A stretch of DNA of 64,000 bases, taken from NCBI RefSeq assembly GCF_003034845.1, contig NZ_PZKC01000004.1, positions 1 to 64,000 on the forward strand, written 5' to 3'. Shown one piece after another: positions 45,723 through 57,390 of this stretch (position 1 is the first letter of the stretch; each line of letters opens with the position of its first letter). The position numbers and the translations under genes are program-made. The DNA comes from Pseudothauera lacus (GTDB lineage Bacteria > Pseudomonadota > Gammaproteobacteria > Burkholderiales > Rhodocyclaceae). The notes below the pieces were generated by a model, which saw nothing but the letters and a program-made list of their open reading frames with translations, ran no database searches and was not told the DNA's origin.

Positions 45723-47179
45723 CACGGCAGCGACCAGGTCTTGAGGTTGGTGAAGCCCTTGATGGCCTCCAGTACGCCTTCCTTGTAGCCCAGGCCGGAA
45801 TCCTTGATGCCGCCGAAGGGCGTCAGTTCGAGGCGGTAGCCGGGGACTTCGCGGATGTTGACCGTGCCGACCTGCAGTTCGCGGACGAAGCGGGTGATCC
45901 AGTCCATGCGGTTGGTGCACACTGCCGAGGACAGGCCGTAGGGCACCGCATTGACGATGGCGATGGCTTCGTCGATGTCGCGGAAGCGGATCACCGGCGA
46001 CACCGGGCCGAAGGTCTCCTGCGCCACCAGCGGCCACGACGGATCGACGCGGTCGAGCACCGTCGGTGCGTACAGTGCGCCGTTGCGCTGGTGGCCGCAG
46101 AGCAGGCGCGCGCCGCGCGCGATGGCGTCACTGACGCGCGCCTCGATGGCGATGGCGGCAGCCTCGTCGATCACCGTGCCCATGCTGTTGCATTCGTCGA
46201 AGGGGTCGCCGTGGCGCACCGCGAGGGTGTTTTCGACGAGACGGGCGATGAAGGGCGCAGCCACCGTCTCCTGCACCAGAATGCGCTTGATTGCCGTGCA
46301 TCGCTGGCCGGAGTTCTTGTAGGAGCCGGAGGCCGCCAGTGCGGCGGCCTCGTCGAGGTCGGCGTCCTCCATGACGATCAGCGGATCGTTGCCGCCAAGT
46401 TCGAGCACCTGGCGCTTGTAGACCGCGCGTGCGGCGATCTGCTTGCCCACCGCGACGCCGCCGGTGAAGCTGACCAGATCGACCTCGGCGGCGCTGAGAA
46501 GGGGGGCGGCGATGTCTGCGGGGTCGCCGGTGAGCACCGTGAACATCTCCGCCGGCAGACCGGCGTCGCGCAGGATCTCGGCCAGCAGCAGGGCCGACAG
46601 CGGGGTTTTCTCCGACGGCTTGAGGACCATGCGGTTGTTGCTGGCGATGGCCGGGGCGACCTTGTGGGCGACCTGGTTGAGCGGGTGGTTGAAGGGGGTG
46701 ATGGCACTGATCACGCCGAGCAGGGGCTCGCGGGTGGTGAACACCTTGCGGCTGCGCCCGTGCGGGGTGATGTCGCAGGAGAAAGTGGCGCCGTCGTCGC
46801 GCAGGGCTTCGTGGGCGGCGAAGGTGAACACGTCGCAGGCGCGCCCCACCTCATAGCGGGTGTCGGCCTTGGAGAGCCCGGATTCGGCGCTGATGAGGTC
46901 GGACACCGCTTCGCTGGCGGCGCGCAGGCGTTCTGCGGTGGCGAGCAGGATGGTGGCGCGCTGGTGGCGGCTGAGCGGGCTGCGCCAGGCCTTTGCGGTG
47001 CGTAGCGCGCGCTCCACGTCGGCGGCCGTGACCATTGGCACGCTGCCCACCAGGGCGCCGCTGTAGGGGCTGCGGACGTCGATGCGCCGGGGGCTGTCGA
47101 CCGTGTGTCCGGCGATCTGCAGGCTGGCATGGATGGGATGACCGGCACGGATGCCGGCGAGGGCGGAAAGCAGGCTCAT
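45719..47179 (-). CDS. phnY: Phosphonoacetaldehyde dehydrogenase
   Basis: This 486-aa NAD-type aldehyde dehydrogenase oxidises phosphonoacetaldehyde to phosphonoacetate. The catalytic Cys lies in NSGQRCTAIKR, the general base Glu in VLELGGNDP, and the nucleotide motif in FTGGVAVGK. PhnA lies 12 nt upstream in the transcript and PbfA overlaps downstream. Family members include lactaldehyde and succinate-semialdehyde dehydrogenases, but the phosphonate neighbours make PhnY the best call. Confidence 0.93.
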   Translation of the reverse strand: MSLLSALAGIRAGHPIHASLQIAGHTVDSPRRIDVRSPYSGALVGSVPMVTAADVERALRTAKAWRSPLSRHQRATILLATAERLRAASEAVSDLISAESGLSKADTRYEVGRACDVFTFAAHEALRDDGATFSCDITPHGRSRKVFTTREPLLGVISAITPFNHPLNQVAHKVAPAIASNNRMVLKPSEKTPLSALLLAEILRDAGLPAEMFTVLTGDPADIAAPLLSAAEVDLVSFTGGVAVGKQIAARAVYKRQVLELGGNDPLIVMEDADLDEAAALAASGSYKNSGQRCTAIKRILVQETVAAPFIARLVENTLAVRHGDPFDECNSMGTVIDEAAAIAIEARVSDAIARGARLLCGHQRNGALYAPTVLDRVDPSWPLVAQETFGPVSPVIRFRDIDEAIAIVNAVPYGLSSAVCTNRMDWITRFVRELQVGTVNIREVPGYRLELTPFGGIKDSGLGYKEGVLEAIKGFTNLKTWSLPW

Positions 47180-47191
47180 GGCGGGGAGGTC

Positions 47192-48439
<1,248 letters not shown>

Positions 48440-49129
48440 TCAGGCGGGGTGGCTGGCGTGGGCGCGCGCGAGCATGCGCGCCTTGCTGTCGAGGGCGTGA
48501 CGTTCGATGGCCACGGCTGCGGCCGCGCTGTCGCCGGCAATGATCAGCGCGAGGATGCGGCCGTGTTCGTCAAGCGAAGTGCCGAGTACGGCCGGATCGC
48601 GGTGGTTGAGGCGGCGGAAGAGACCGATCTGCTTCACCAGCCGGCGATAGAGTGCGCTCAGGGTGCGGTTGCCGGCGGCGGCGACGAGGGTGTCGTGGAA
48701 TTTCAGGTTAAGGGCGTGGTAGCGGTCGCCGTCGGCCTGCGCGTGGGCGTCGGCGAGTTCGCCGAGGAGCTGCTGCAGGTGTGCGATGGCCGCCGGCGGG
48801 CGGGTCGCGGCGAGCTGGCGGGCGGCCAGCGCCTCAAGACTGGCGCGCACGTCGAAGATCTCGGCAGCTTCTTCCGCGCCGATTTCGCGCACGAAGACGC
48901 CGCGGTTCTTTTCCTGGCGCAGCAGGCCGGCCTCTTCCAGGGCGCGGAAAGCTTCGCGCAGTGGTCCGCGGGAGACGCCGAGGCGCTCGGCGAGCGCCAT
49001 CTCGTTGAGCTTGTCGCCGGGCAGCAGGCTGCCGTCGAGGATCATGCGTTCGAGTTCGGCGGTCACCAGGCCGGGCAGCGACAGGCGCTGCAGCATGGCG
49101 ATGGGGCTTTCCGGGGAGGTGGTGTCCAT
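48440..49129 (-). CDS. GntR-family (FadR/FCD) regulator of the phosphonate locus
   Basis: This protein of about 229 aa has a GntR winged helix (residues about 15-80, LPGDKLNEMALAERLGVSRG and PLREAFRALEEAGLL) and a helical FCD effector domain (about 95-220, FHDTLVAAAGNRTLSALYRRL) with potential metal-binding His and Asp residues. The start at 49129 is provisional; a TTG at 49195 and an ATG at 49096 are in frame and none has a clear ribosome site. A perfect 19-bp palindrome at 49178-49196 lies upstream, between this operon and the divergent transport operon, so it probably represses both. Confidence 0.85.
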   Translation of the reverse strand: MDTTSPESPIAMLQRLSLPGLVTAELERMILDGSLLPGDKLNEMALAERLGVSRGPLREAFRALEEAGLLRQEKNRGVFVREIGAEEAAEIFDVRASLEALAARQLAATRPPAAIAHLQQLLGELADAHAQADGDRYHALNLKFHDTLVAAAGNRTLSALYRRLVKQIGLFRRLNHRDPAVLGTSLDEHGRILALIIAGDSAAAAVAIERHALDSKARMLARAHASHPA

Positions 49130-49177
49130 GGGGGCAATGGGGGCGGGTGGAAGTTGCTGCAGATGGTGGCGTGGGTG

Positions 49178-49196
49178 ATTGTTGATTGTCAACAAT
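49178..49196. promoter_or_regulatory. Perfect palindrome, probable GntR operator
   Basis: ATTGTTGA (49178-49185) and TCAACAAT (49189-49196) flank TTG. It is a perfect dyad in the divergent intergenic region, of the size and TTGT...ACAA character seen for FadR-type GntR sites. Confidence 0.7.
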
Positions 49197-49362
49197 ATGC
49201 AATAAACAAAATCTAGACTGCGTCCAGCTTAGCGGGGCTTGTTTGCACGGCGGTTACAGGCCGCCCTGCCACAAATCGGTAACCGCCGCGGCGCAAGCTC
49301 TGCCGCGGTGCCGCGGGGCGAGAACACCCGAGGATCCATCCATCATCACGGAGAGCAAGACC

Positions 49363-50391
49363 ATGAAACGACGCACGATGCTGCAACTGCTGACCGCAGT
49401 CGGCGTGGCCGGCGCCCTGGCGCTGCCCGCGCATGCGCAGAAGGTCACCCTTAACGTCTACACCGCCCTCGAGACCGACCAGTTGAAGGCCTATCAGGAA
49501 GGTTTCAACAGGGTCCATCCGGACATCGAGATCCGCTGGACGCGCGACTCCACCGGCATCATCACCGCCAAGCTGCTCGCCGAGAAGTCCAATCCGGTGG
49601 CCGACGTGGTGATGGGGGTGGCCGCTTCGAGCATGGCGGTGTTCGACCGCGAAGGGCTGCTGCAGCCCTATGCGCCGGCCGGCCTGCAACGTGTGCGCGC
49701 CGAGTACCGTGATCAGGCCAACCCGCCGAAGTGGGTGGGGATGGACGTGTGGGGAGCGGCGATCTGCTACAACACCGTGGAAGCGCAGAAGCTCGGTCTG
49801 CCGAAGATCGAGTCGTGGCGTGACCTGACCCGTCCGGAGTTCCGCGGCAAGGTGGTGATGCCCAACCCGGCCTCTTCCGGCACCGGCTTCTTCGACGTCA
49901 CCGCCTGGCTGCAGATCTTCGGCGAGCAGGCCGGTTGGGAATACATGGACCGCCTCCACGACAACATCGCGGTCTATACCCACTCCGGCTCCAAGCCCTG
50001 CCGCATGGCCGGTGCCGGCGAGTTCCCGGTGGGCATCTCCTTCGAATACCGTGCCAACGCGACGCGCGAATCGGGTGCGCCGATCGAGGTGGTGTACCCC
50101 AGTGAAGGCCTGGGCTGGGATCTGGAAGCGGCCGGCATCGTCAGCGGGACGAAGAAGCTCGAGGCGGCGCGCAAGCTCCTCGACTGGGCGATCAGCGACG
50201 ATGCCATGCAGCTCTATGCGAAGAACTTTGCGGTGGTTGCGGTGCCTGGCTTTGCCAGCCGCCTCACCCACGTGCCGGCCGACTACGAGCAGCGTCTGGT
50301 GAATAACGACTTCGCCTGGATGGCTGCCAATCGCGACGCCATTCTCGCCGAGTGGCAGAAGCGCTACGCCACCAAGTCCGAGCCCAAGTGA
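49363..50391 (+). CDS. Phosphonate (2-AEP type) ABC transporter substrate-binding protein
   Basis: This 342-aa periplasmic protein has a Sec signal peptide (residues 1-25, MLQLLTAVGVAGALALPAHA, cleavage after AHA). The mature part belongs to the iron/AEP-type extracellular solute-binding family (VYTALETDQLKAYQEGF, WTRDSTGIITAKLLAEKSNP), like PhnS of AEP uptake systems. GGAGAG lies before the ATG. It is followed by an ATPase and a permease, and then by phnW, which supports AEP as the ligand. The related Fbp family binds Fe(III), but its Tyr ligand pair is not evident. Confidence 0.85.
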   Translation: MKRRTMLQLLTAVGVAGALALPAHAQKVTLNVYTALETDQLKAYQEGFNRVHPDIEIRWTRDSTGIITAKLLAEKSNPVADVVMGVAASSMAVFDREGLLQPYAPAGLQRVRAEYRDQANPPKWVGMDVWGAAICYNTVEAQKLGLPKIESWRDLTRPEFRGKVVMPNPASSGTGFFDVTAWLQIFGEQAGWEYMDRLHDNIAVYTHSGSKPCRMAGAGEFPVGISFEYRANATRESGAPIEVVYPSEGLGWDLEAAGIVSGTKKLEAARKLLDWAISDDAMQLYAKNFAVVAVPGFASRLTHVPADYEQRLVNNDFAWMAANRDAILAEWQKRYATKSEPK

Positions 50392-50439
50392 GGCAGGGGC
50401 CCTCCGGGCAATTCCGGAGGGCCTGCTCCCCCGACGCTT

Positions 50440-51513
<1,074 letters not shown>

Positions 51514-51515
51514 GG

Positions 51516-53219
51516 ATGGCCGCCAATCACGCCGCGCGCTGGCGCATGCCCGCGCTCGCCGAGCTCGACGGGCGTCTCGCCCAGTGGCTGCTGGTGCTGG
51601 TGTGCGCCGCCTTGTCGCTGTTCCTGCTCGCGCCGCTGGCAGCGATGCTGGTGCTGGCGGTGCAGGACCGCGAGGGCAACTTTGCCGGTTTGGCGCAGTT
51701 TGCCGCCTATCTGGAGATGCCGGGGCTGGCCGAGTCGGTATGGAACTCGCTGTGGGTGTCGGCAACGGTGACGCTGATTACCGTGCCGGCGGCCTTTGCC
51801 TTTGCCTATGCGCTGCAGCGCAGTTGCATGCCGGGGCGCAGCCTGCTGCGTCTGGCTGGCCTGTCACCACTGCTCGGCCCCTCGCTGGTGGCGGCAATCG
51901 CCTTCATCCAGTGGTTTGGCAACCAGGGCGCGCTGAAGGTGCTGATGGGCGGGGTGTCGATATATGGTGCGCCGGGGATCATCCTTTCGGCCAGCTATGC
52001 GACCTTTCCCCATGCGCTGATGATCCTCACCGCCGCGCTCGCCAATGCCGACGGGCGCCTGTACGAAGCTGCCGATGCCCTCGGGGCGTCGCGCTGGCGG
52101 CGCTTTCTCACCGTCACCCTGCCGGGGGCGAAGTACGGCCTGATTTCGGCGGCGATGGTGGTGTTCTCCTACACCATCAGCGATTTCGGCATTCCCAAGG
52201 TCATCGGCGGCAACTTCCGCATGCTGGCGGTGGATATCTACCAGCAGGTCATCGGCCAGCAGAACTTCAACCGCGGTGCCGTGGTGGGCCTCATCCTGCT
52301 GCTGCCGGCACTGTTCGCCTTCATTGTGGACTGGCGCATGCAGCGCCGCGCCCAGGCCGCGCTGACCGCCCGTGCGGTGCCCTACGTGGCCCGCCCCGCG
52401 CGCCTGCGCGATGGTCTCGGACTGTTCTACTGTACGGTGGTCGCCGGGCTGCTGCTGGCGGTGCTGGGGATGGCGGTTTACACGTCCTTCGTCACCTTCT
52501 GGCCGTACAACCTCGCTCCCACGCTGCGCCATTACGTCTTCGGCCTCGACGAGGCGGGGGTGATCAGCGCCTACTACAACAGCCTGCGCATGGCTGCCGC
52601 GACGGCGCTGCTGGGCACCGCCTTCATCTTCTTCACCGCCTGGCTGCTCGAGAAGACCCGCGGCGCCGATGTCCTGCGGCCCTTCCTGCGCCTGATGGCG
52701 GCGCTGCCGATGGGCGTGCCGGGGCTGGTGCTGGGGCTGGGCTACGTGATCTTCTTCAATGCGCCGGACAACCCGCTCGGCGGCCTCTACCAGACCATGG
52801 CGATCATGGTGGTGGCCAACGTGGTGCACTACTACTCGTCCTGCCATCTCACCGCGGTGACCGCGCTGAAGGCCATCGACCGCGAGTTCGAGGCGGTCTC
52901 CGCGTCGCTCAAGGTGTCGGGGTTCCTGACCCTGTGGCGGGTGACCCTGCCGGTGTGCCTGCCGGCGGTACTGGAGATCGGCCGCTATCTGTTCGTCAAT
53001 GCGATGACCACGGTGTCGGCGCTGGTGTTCATCTATGCCTCCCACACGCTGCCGGCGGCGGTATCCATCCTCCACCTCGATGAAGCCGGCGAGATCGGCC
53101 CCGCGGCGGCGATGGCCACCCTCATCGTTGCCACTTCGACGCTGGTCTGCCTGCTCTACGCCGTCTTCTCCCATCTGCTGCTGCGCCGCACCCAGGCATG
53201 GCGGCAGGCCCGTCCGTGA
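51516..53219 (+). CDS. Fused two-domain ABC permease (PhnU-PhnV type)
   Basis: This 567-aa inner-membrane protein has two complete BPD permease domains in one chain (about 12 TM helices). Each has an EAA loop: ADALGASRWRRFLTVTLPG (first half) and SASLKVSGFLTLWRVTLP (second half). In many systems these are two separate subunits, PhnU and PhnV. Here they form the whole translocation pore. The ATG at 51516 is preferred because AGAAGG lies 6 nt before it; a GTG at 51510 overlaps the ATPase stop. Confidence 0.88.
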   Translation: MAANHAARWRMPALAELDGRLAQWLLVLVCAALSLFLLAPLAAMLVLAVQDREGNFAGLAQFAAYLEMPGLAESVWNSLWVSATVTLITVPAAFAFAYALQRSCMPGRSLLRLAGLSPLLGPSLVAAIAFIQWFGNQGALKVLMGGVSIYGAPGIILSASYATFPHALMILTAALANADGRLYEAADALGASRWRRFLTVTLPGAKYGLISAAMVVFSYTISDFGIPKVIGGNFRMLAVDIYQQVIGQQNFNRGAVVGLILLLPALFAFIVDWRMQRRAQAALTARAVPYVARPARLRDGLGLFYCTVVAGLLLAVLGMAVYTSFVTFWPYNLAPTLRHYVFGLDEAGVISAYYNSLRMAAATALLGTAFIFFTAWLLEKTRGADVLRPFLRLMAALPMGVPGLVLGLGYVIFFNAPDNPLGGLYQTMAIMVVANVVHYYSSCHLTAVTALKAIDREFEAVSASLKVSGFLTLWRVTLPVCLPAVLEIGRYLFVNAMTTVSALVFIYASHTLPAAVSILHLDEAGEIGPAAAMATLIVATSTLVCLLYAVFSHLLLRRTQAWRQARP

Positions 53220-53246
53220 ACGCCCCTGCAAAGTACCCTGCCCATC

Positions 53247-54377
53247 ATGCCCGTCCATGACCGCGACCCCATCCTGTTGACCCCCGGCCCGCTGACCACC
53301 TCGCTGGCGACCCGCTGCGCGATGCTGCGCGATCACGGTTCCTGGGATGCCGGCTTCAACGCCATTACCGCGCGCGTGCGTGCCGCCCTGCTGGCGGTAG
53401 TGAATGGCGCCGGCAGCCATGTCTGCGTGCCCATGCAGGGCAGTGGCACCTTTGCCGTGGAGGCCGTGCTCGGCACCCTGGTGCCGCCCGCGGGCCACCT
53501 GCTGGTGCTGGTCAACGGCGCCTACGGCACGCGCATGGCACGCGCCGCGCGCCTGATGGGGCTGGCGGTGAGCGTGCTGGAGTGTGCCGAGGACCGTGCC
53601 GTGGATGTCGCTGCGCTCGCTGCACGCCTTGCCGCGGAGCCGCAGATCACCCACGTCGGCGCAATCCACTGCGAGACTTCCACTGGCATCCTCAATCCGC
53701 TCGATGAAATCGCTGCGGTGGTCGAGCGTGCCGGTCGTGCCCTCTTCGTCGATGCGATGAGCAGCTTCGGCGCCTTGCCCATCGATGCGCGCAGGATCCG
53801 TTTCGATGCCCTGGTGGCGGCCAGCGGCAAGTGCGTCGAAGGACCCCCGGGGATGGGCTTCGCGATCGTGCGCGGTGACGTGCTGGCGGCCAGCGAAGGG
53901 CGCTCGCGCTCGTTGTCGCTCGATCTTCACGACCAGTGGCAGTACATGGAACGCACCGGACAGTGGCGTTTCACGCCGCCCACCCACGTCGTCGCCGCGC
54001 TCGACGCTGCGCTTGACCAGTACGCTGCGCAAGGCGGTCAAGCGGCGCGGCTGGCGCGCTATCGTGCCAACTGCGACGCCTTGCTGGTGGCCATGGCGGC
54101 GCTCGGGCTCACGCCCCTGCTCGATGCGGCGATCCAGGCCCCGATCATCGTCACCTTCCACGCCCCGCGCGATCCCGCGTACACCTTTGCGCGTCTTTAT
54201 GAAGCCGTGCGTGCGCGCGGCTTCATCCTCTATCCGGGCAAGCTGACCCGCATCGAAACCTTCCGCGTCGGCTGCATCGGCGCCATCGGTGAGGCCGAGA
54301 TCGTCCAGGCCGTGCATGCCGTCGGCGATGCGCTGGCACAGATGGGGGTGCAGGACCGGCGCCCGGCGCAGACGTGA
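53247..54377 (+). CDS. phnW: 2-Aminoethylphosphonate--pyruvate transaminase
   Basis: This 376-aa PLP enzyme of fold type I converts AEP and pyruvate to phosphonoacetaldehyde and alanine. The start [17 protein letters not shown] is characteristic of PhnW. The PLP lysine is in [15 protein letters not shown], and the cofactor Asp lies in [14 protein letters not shown]. It is followed by a FAD oxidoreductase with a 4-bp GTGA overlap. Phosphonoacetaldehyde then goes to the PhnY/PhnA pair encoded divergently; no phnX is present. Confidence 0.95.
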   Translation: MPVHDRDPILLTPGPLTTSLATRCAMLRDHGSWDAGFNAITARVRAALLAVVNGAGSHVCVPMQGSGTFAVEAVLGTLVPPAGHLLVLVNGAYGTRMARAARLMGLAVSVLECAEDRAVDVAALAARLAAEPQITHVGAIHCETSTGILNPLDEIAAVVERAGRALFVDAMSSFGALPIDARRIRFDALVAASGKCVEGPPGMGFAIVRGDVLAASEGRSRSLSLDLHDQWQYMERTGQWRFTPPTHVVAALDAALDQYAAQGGQAARLARYRANCDALLVAMAALGLTPLLDAAIQAPIIVTFHAPRDPAYTFARLYEAVRARGFILYPGKLTRIETFRVGCIGAIGEAEIVQAVHAVGDALAQMGVQDRRPAQT

Positions 54378-55600
54378 GCGGGCGCGACATCGTCATTGTC
54401 GGTGGCGGCATCATCGGTGCTGCCGTGGCCTTTCATCTGGCCTGCGCCGGCGAGGGCGAGCGCGTGCTGCTGTGTGAGCGCGCCGCTCCGGCTGGTGCGG
54501 CTACCAGCCTGGCGGCGGCACTGGTCGGCGAGGCGCGCGAGAACCTCAACCTGCTGCCGCTGGTGCGCCAGACCCGTGCCGACATTGCCATGCTCGAGGC
54601 CGATTTCGGCGAACATGTCGGACTTGCCGAAGTCGGCGCCGTACACGTCGCGCGCGACCATGCGGTGGCAGCGCTCGATCGCCTGGCCGCGACGATGCGC
54701 GCGCAGGGCGTGGCCGTGGAGAACCTCGGCGCCAGCGATGCACAGGCGCGCCTGCCGTGGCTGGATGCGGCGTCGTGTGTGCGGCGGCTGTTCTTTCCCG
54801 CTGAGGCGTACGTTGAACCCTACCTGCTCGCCAGTGCCTATCTGCGCGCCGCGCAGCGCCGCGGGGTGGCCTGCCGGACGGGCTTCGAGCTAGCTGCCGT
54901 GCTTGTCGAGGGCGCGCGCGTGACCGGCGTGCGCAGCAGCGCAGGGGAGCACATCGGCGCGGACGTGGTGGTCGATGCCGCCGGCGCCTGGGCGGCCTTG
55001 CTTCCCGCGCTGCTCGGGCTGGCCCTGCCGATGGCGCCGGTACGCAGCCAGTACTGGATCACCGCGGTGCATTCGTTGTTTCCGCGCGCAGCCCCGATTG
55101 CGGTGATCCCGGAAGCGCGTGCCTATGCGCGCCCCGAACTGGGCGCGCTGCTCTTCGGCTTGCGCGAGGAGTCCTCTGTGGCGGTCGACGCGCGGCGCCT
55201 GCCAGCCGATCTGGCGGGCTTCGTCTTCGACGGCGCCGACCCGGCGGGCTGGGAGAGCCTGAGTGCGGGTGCCCCGGCGCTGCGATCCTTCTTTCCTGCG
55301 CTCGACGAGGTCGGTATCGCCCATCACGTCAGCGGCCCGTCCACCTATACCGTCGATGGGCATCTGGTGCTGGGCGGCTTTGCCGGGCTTGCCGGCCTGT
55401 TCGTTGCCAGCGGCTGCAACGGTGCGGGGATTGCCTGCAGCGGCGGCATCGGTCGGGTGGTGGGCGAACTCGTGCGTGGGCAGGAGCCTTTCGTCGACCC
55501 CGCCCCGCATCGCCCCGACCGCCTCGGCTACTGTGACCCCTTCGCGCCGGAGTTGCTCGCGCGCTGTGCCGCGCAGCGTTCGGCCAAGCGTTCGGGCTGA
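54374..55600 (+). CDS. FAD-dependent amine oxidoreductase of the phosphonate operon
   Basis: This 408-aa DAO-family flavoprotein begins with an FAD-binding motif ([21 protein letters not shown]). The C-terminal segment [20 protein letters not shown] and [16 protein letters not shown] closes the FAD site. In phosphonate clusters, recurrent FAD enzymes (described as PbfC and PbfD) oxidise N-methyl-AEP or AEP to phosphonoacetaldehyde. It overlaps phnW by 4 bp and is the last gene of the operon. I assign it to that group by context; which subtype it is cannot be decided by eye. Sarcosine- or glycine-oxidase-like activity is the alternative. Confidence 0.75.
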   Translation: MSGRDIVIVGGGIIGAAVAFHLACAGEGERVLLCERAAPAGAATSLAAALVGEARENLNLLPLVRQTRADIAMLEADFGEHVGLAEVGAVHVARDHAVAALDRLAATMRAQGVAVENLGASDAQARLPWLDAASCVRRLFFPAEAYVEPYLLASAYLRAAQRRGVACRTGFELAAVLVEGARVTGVRSSAGEHIGADVVVDAAGAWAALLPALLGLALPMAPVRSQYWITAVHSLFPRAAPIAVIPEARAYARPELGALLFGLREESSVAVDARRLPADLAGFVFDGADPAGWESLSAGAPALRSFFPALDEVGIAHHVSGPSTYTVDGHLVLGGFAGLAGLFVASGCNGAGIACSGGIGRVVGELVRGQEPFVDPAPHRPDRLGYCDPFAPELLARCAAQRSAKRSG

Positions 55601-55635
55601 GCCTGTGCAAGCCCGCAAGTGCACTGCCGGCAGTC

Positions 55636-55695
55636 GCCCTTCGGCAAGCCTGTCCTGAGTGCAGCCGAAGGGCTCAGGGCGAACGGTGCGGCGTA
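55636..55695. repeat. Dispersed-repeat-like inverted repeat
   Basis: GCCCTTCGGC (55636-55645) and GCCGAAGGGC (55664-55673) form a perfect 10-bp dyad, followed by CTCAGGGCGAACGG. The motif resembles a short repeat found between genes in many proteobacteria. A related CTGTCCTGAG block occurs near 28423-28432. It may also end the phosphonate transcript, since it lies 35 nt after the FAD enzyme gene. Confidence 0.5.
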
Positions 55696-55723
55696 ATTGA
55701 TTGTGGAGCTTGAGCAGGTGCGC

Positions 55724-56155
55724 TCAGAGCTGGCTGCGCACCCAGTGCACGATGTCCTGCGCCGCCATGGCGCCAGCCTGGCGGGCGCGCTCGCGTCCGC
55801 CGACGAAGAGCGCCAGCGTGGGGATGCTGCGGATGCCGTACTGGGCGCCCAGTTGCGGCTCGGCCTCGGTATCCACCTTGGCCAGGCGCAGCTGTGGTTC
55901 AAGCAGGGTGGCGGCCTGGGCGAACTGCGGCGCCATGACCTTGCAGGGGCCACACCACGGCGCCCAGAAATCGACCAGCAGGGGAATGTCGTTGCGCGTC
56001 AGGTGCTTGGCGAAACTCGCGGTATCGAGGGCCAGCGCTGAGCCGGTGAACAGTGCCTGGCCGCACTGGCCGCAGTTGGGTCGTTCGCCCAGGCGTGCGC
56101 TGGGCAGGCGGTTGACGGCGTGGCAGTGCGGGCAGACGAGGTGGGTGGTGCTCAT
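55724..56155 (-). CDS. trxC: Thioredoxin TrxC (zinc-binding thioredoxin 2)
   Basis: This 143-aa cytoplasmic thioredoxin has the active site FWAPWCGPCKVMAPQ and an N-terminal zinc ribbon with two CxxC pairs (VCPHCH and NCGQCG), which marks it as TrxC rather than TrxA. It reduces disulfides in stress conditions. GGAG precedes the ATG at 56155. It is a single gene on the minus strand, just after the phosphonate operon. Confidence 0.95.
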   Translation of the reverse strand: MSTTHLVCPHCHAVNRLPSARLGERPNCGQCGQALFTGSALALDTASFAKHLTRNDIPLLVDFWAPWCGPCKVMAPQFAQAATLLEPQLRLAKVDTEAEPQLGAQYGIRSIPTLALFVGGRERARQAGAMAAQDIVHWVRSQL

Positions 56156-56255
56156 GGGCGGACTCCGCGGGATGGGTGGACAGCCGTCGCCAGTTGCGGC
56201 GGCTGTCCCCGATATCCGGTCTGCGCAGCCGATTTCAAGCTGCGCCGCGTTCCTT

Positions 56256-56672
56256 TCAGAAGGCGATGACCTTGCGCTGCCCTTCAAGCAGGGCGGCGCC
56301 CATGGCGTCCGGGCGCGCCGCCGTGATGCCGTCCTTCAGGCTGGCCGGGGTGCGGCCGGTGTTGGGCAGGTAGAGGGCGCATACCGAGGCGCGGGCGCCT
56401 TTCTTCAGCGCGGCGTCGAGCAGTTGCGCGGGGGTCACGTTGTTGGGCTTGAGGGCCTCGCCGCCGGCTTCGCGCAGAGCCAGGTCTCCGGCGCGGTCGC
56501 ACAGCAGGATGTCGACCTGGGCGCCTTGTTCCTGCATCTGATTGGCCAGCACCATGGCCATGCCCTGGGTCATGGTGCTGCCCGAGCTGAGGACCACGGT
56601 GACTGCCTGGGGTTCGGCACTGGCCACGCCGGTGACAGCGGCGAGCGCGAGGGCGACGAGGGTTTTCTTCAT
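56256..56672 (-). CDS. Periplasmic DsrE-family protein
   Basis: This 138-aa protein has a Sec signal peptide (MKKTLVALALAAVTGVASA, cleavage near residue 19) and a DsrE/TusD-like fold (VTVVLSSGSTMTQGMAMVLA). A Cys in VDILLCDRAGDLA lies at the usual DsrE position. A second Cys occurs in VCALYLPNTG. Periplasmic members are thought to bind sulfur, but this is not shown here. It lies 100 nt from trxC on the same strand and probably has its own promoter. Confidence 0.75.
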   Translation of the reverse strand: MKKTLVALALAAVTGVASAEPQAVTVVLSSGSTMTQGMAMVLANQMQEQGAQVDILLCDRAGDLALREAGGEALKPNNVTPAQLLDAALKKGARASVCALYLPNTGRTPASLKDGITAARPDAMGAALLEGQRKVIAF

Positions 56673-56884
56673 TGTGTTCTCTCTGTTGGAGTAGGGGGTG
56701 CCGGGGACATACAAGCTTCGTGCCAGTTATGACGCAACTTGATAGTTCAATGAATACAGTAACTTGCTTCGATCGTTCGGGGTGCTCGTCTGCCATTGGC
56801 AGACAGTCCTGGCAGTATGATGGCGCGATGGCAGGCAGTGGCACATCAATCAATGATGGCTATCGCCTTGAAAGCTATTAACTA

Positions 56885-56914
56885 TTGGGATTAATATTAG
56901 TGCGTACTTATAGT
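56885..56914 (+). promoter_or_regulatory. Candidate sigma70 promoter of the DUF2141 gene
   Basis: TTGGGA (56885-56890) and TATAGT (56909-56914) are 18 bp apart and 30 nt before the start codon. The surrounding 270-bp gap is AT-rich and holds no gene. Confidence 0.5.
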
Positions 56915-56943
56915 TTCCGGCATATCTGTCGCAAGAGGTCGGA

Positions 56944-57372
56944 ATGAAGAGCCATTTGATGGTGATGTTGCTCGCCCTGGGCGGAAGCGCCGCGGCGCAG
57001 GGCAACGGTCACGTGTTGGAGGTAAGGCTGCACGGCGTGCAGCATGAGCGTGGCAGCGTGCGCGTCGGCCTGTACTCGGAGCCGCGCAGCTTCCGCAAGG
57101 AAGAGCAGGCCTATGCGCTGATCGACACCGCCGCGCTGGCGGGCACCGTCAGCGTACGCTTCGAAGGTCTGCCGGCGGGCAGTTATGCGGTGATGGCCTA
57201 CCATGACGAGGATGGCAACGGCGCACTGAACCGGCGCTTCGGCATGTTTCCCACCGAGGGTTACGGGCTGTCGCGCAATCCTGCGGTGTCGGGTCCGCCA
57301 GCCTTTGCCGACAGCGCTTTCGAAGTCGGCGGCGAGTCCGCCGGGCCGATCGACATCCAGATCCGTTACTGA
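56944..57372 (+). CDS. DUF2141 periplasmic protein
   Basis: This 142-aa protein has a Sec signal peptide (MKSHLMVMLLALGGSAAAQG). The mature part is a beta-sandwich of the DUF2141 family with FEGLPAGSYAVMAYHDEDGN and GALNRRFGMFPTEGYGLSRN. The DEDGNG stretch could bind calcium. AAGAGG precedes the ATG. The function of the family is unknown. It probably shares a transcript with the SLAC1/TDT gene 18 nt downstream. Confidence 0.85.
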   Translation: MKSHLMVMLLALGGSAAAQGNGHVLEVRLHGVQHERGSVRVGLYSEPRSFRKEEQAYALIDTAALAGTVSVRFEGLPAGSYAVMAYHDEDGNGALNRRFGMFPTEGYGLSRNPAVSGPPAFADSAFEVGGESAGPIDIQIRY

Positions 57373-57390
57373 CTGCAGGACCCTGTTCCC

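Noticed and set aside
51864-54317. Minus-strand open frame of 817 codons opposite the permease and phnW
   Set aside because: Antisense shadow; His/Gln/Gly-rich composition without any domain.
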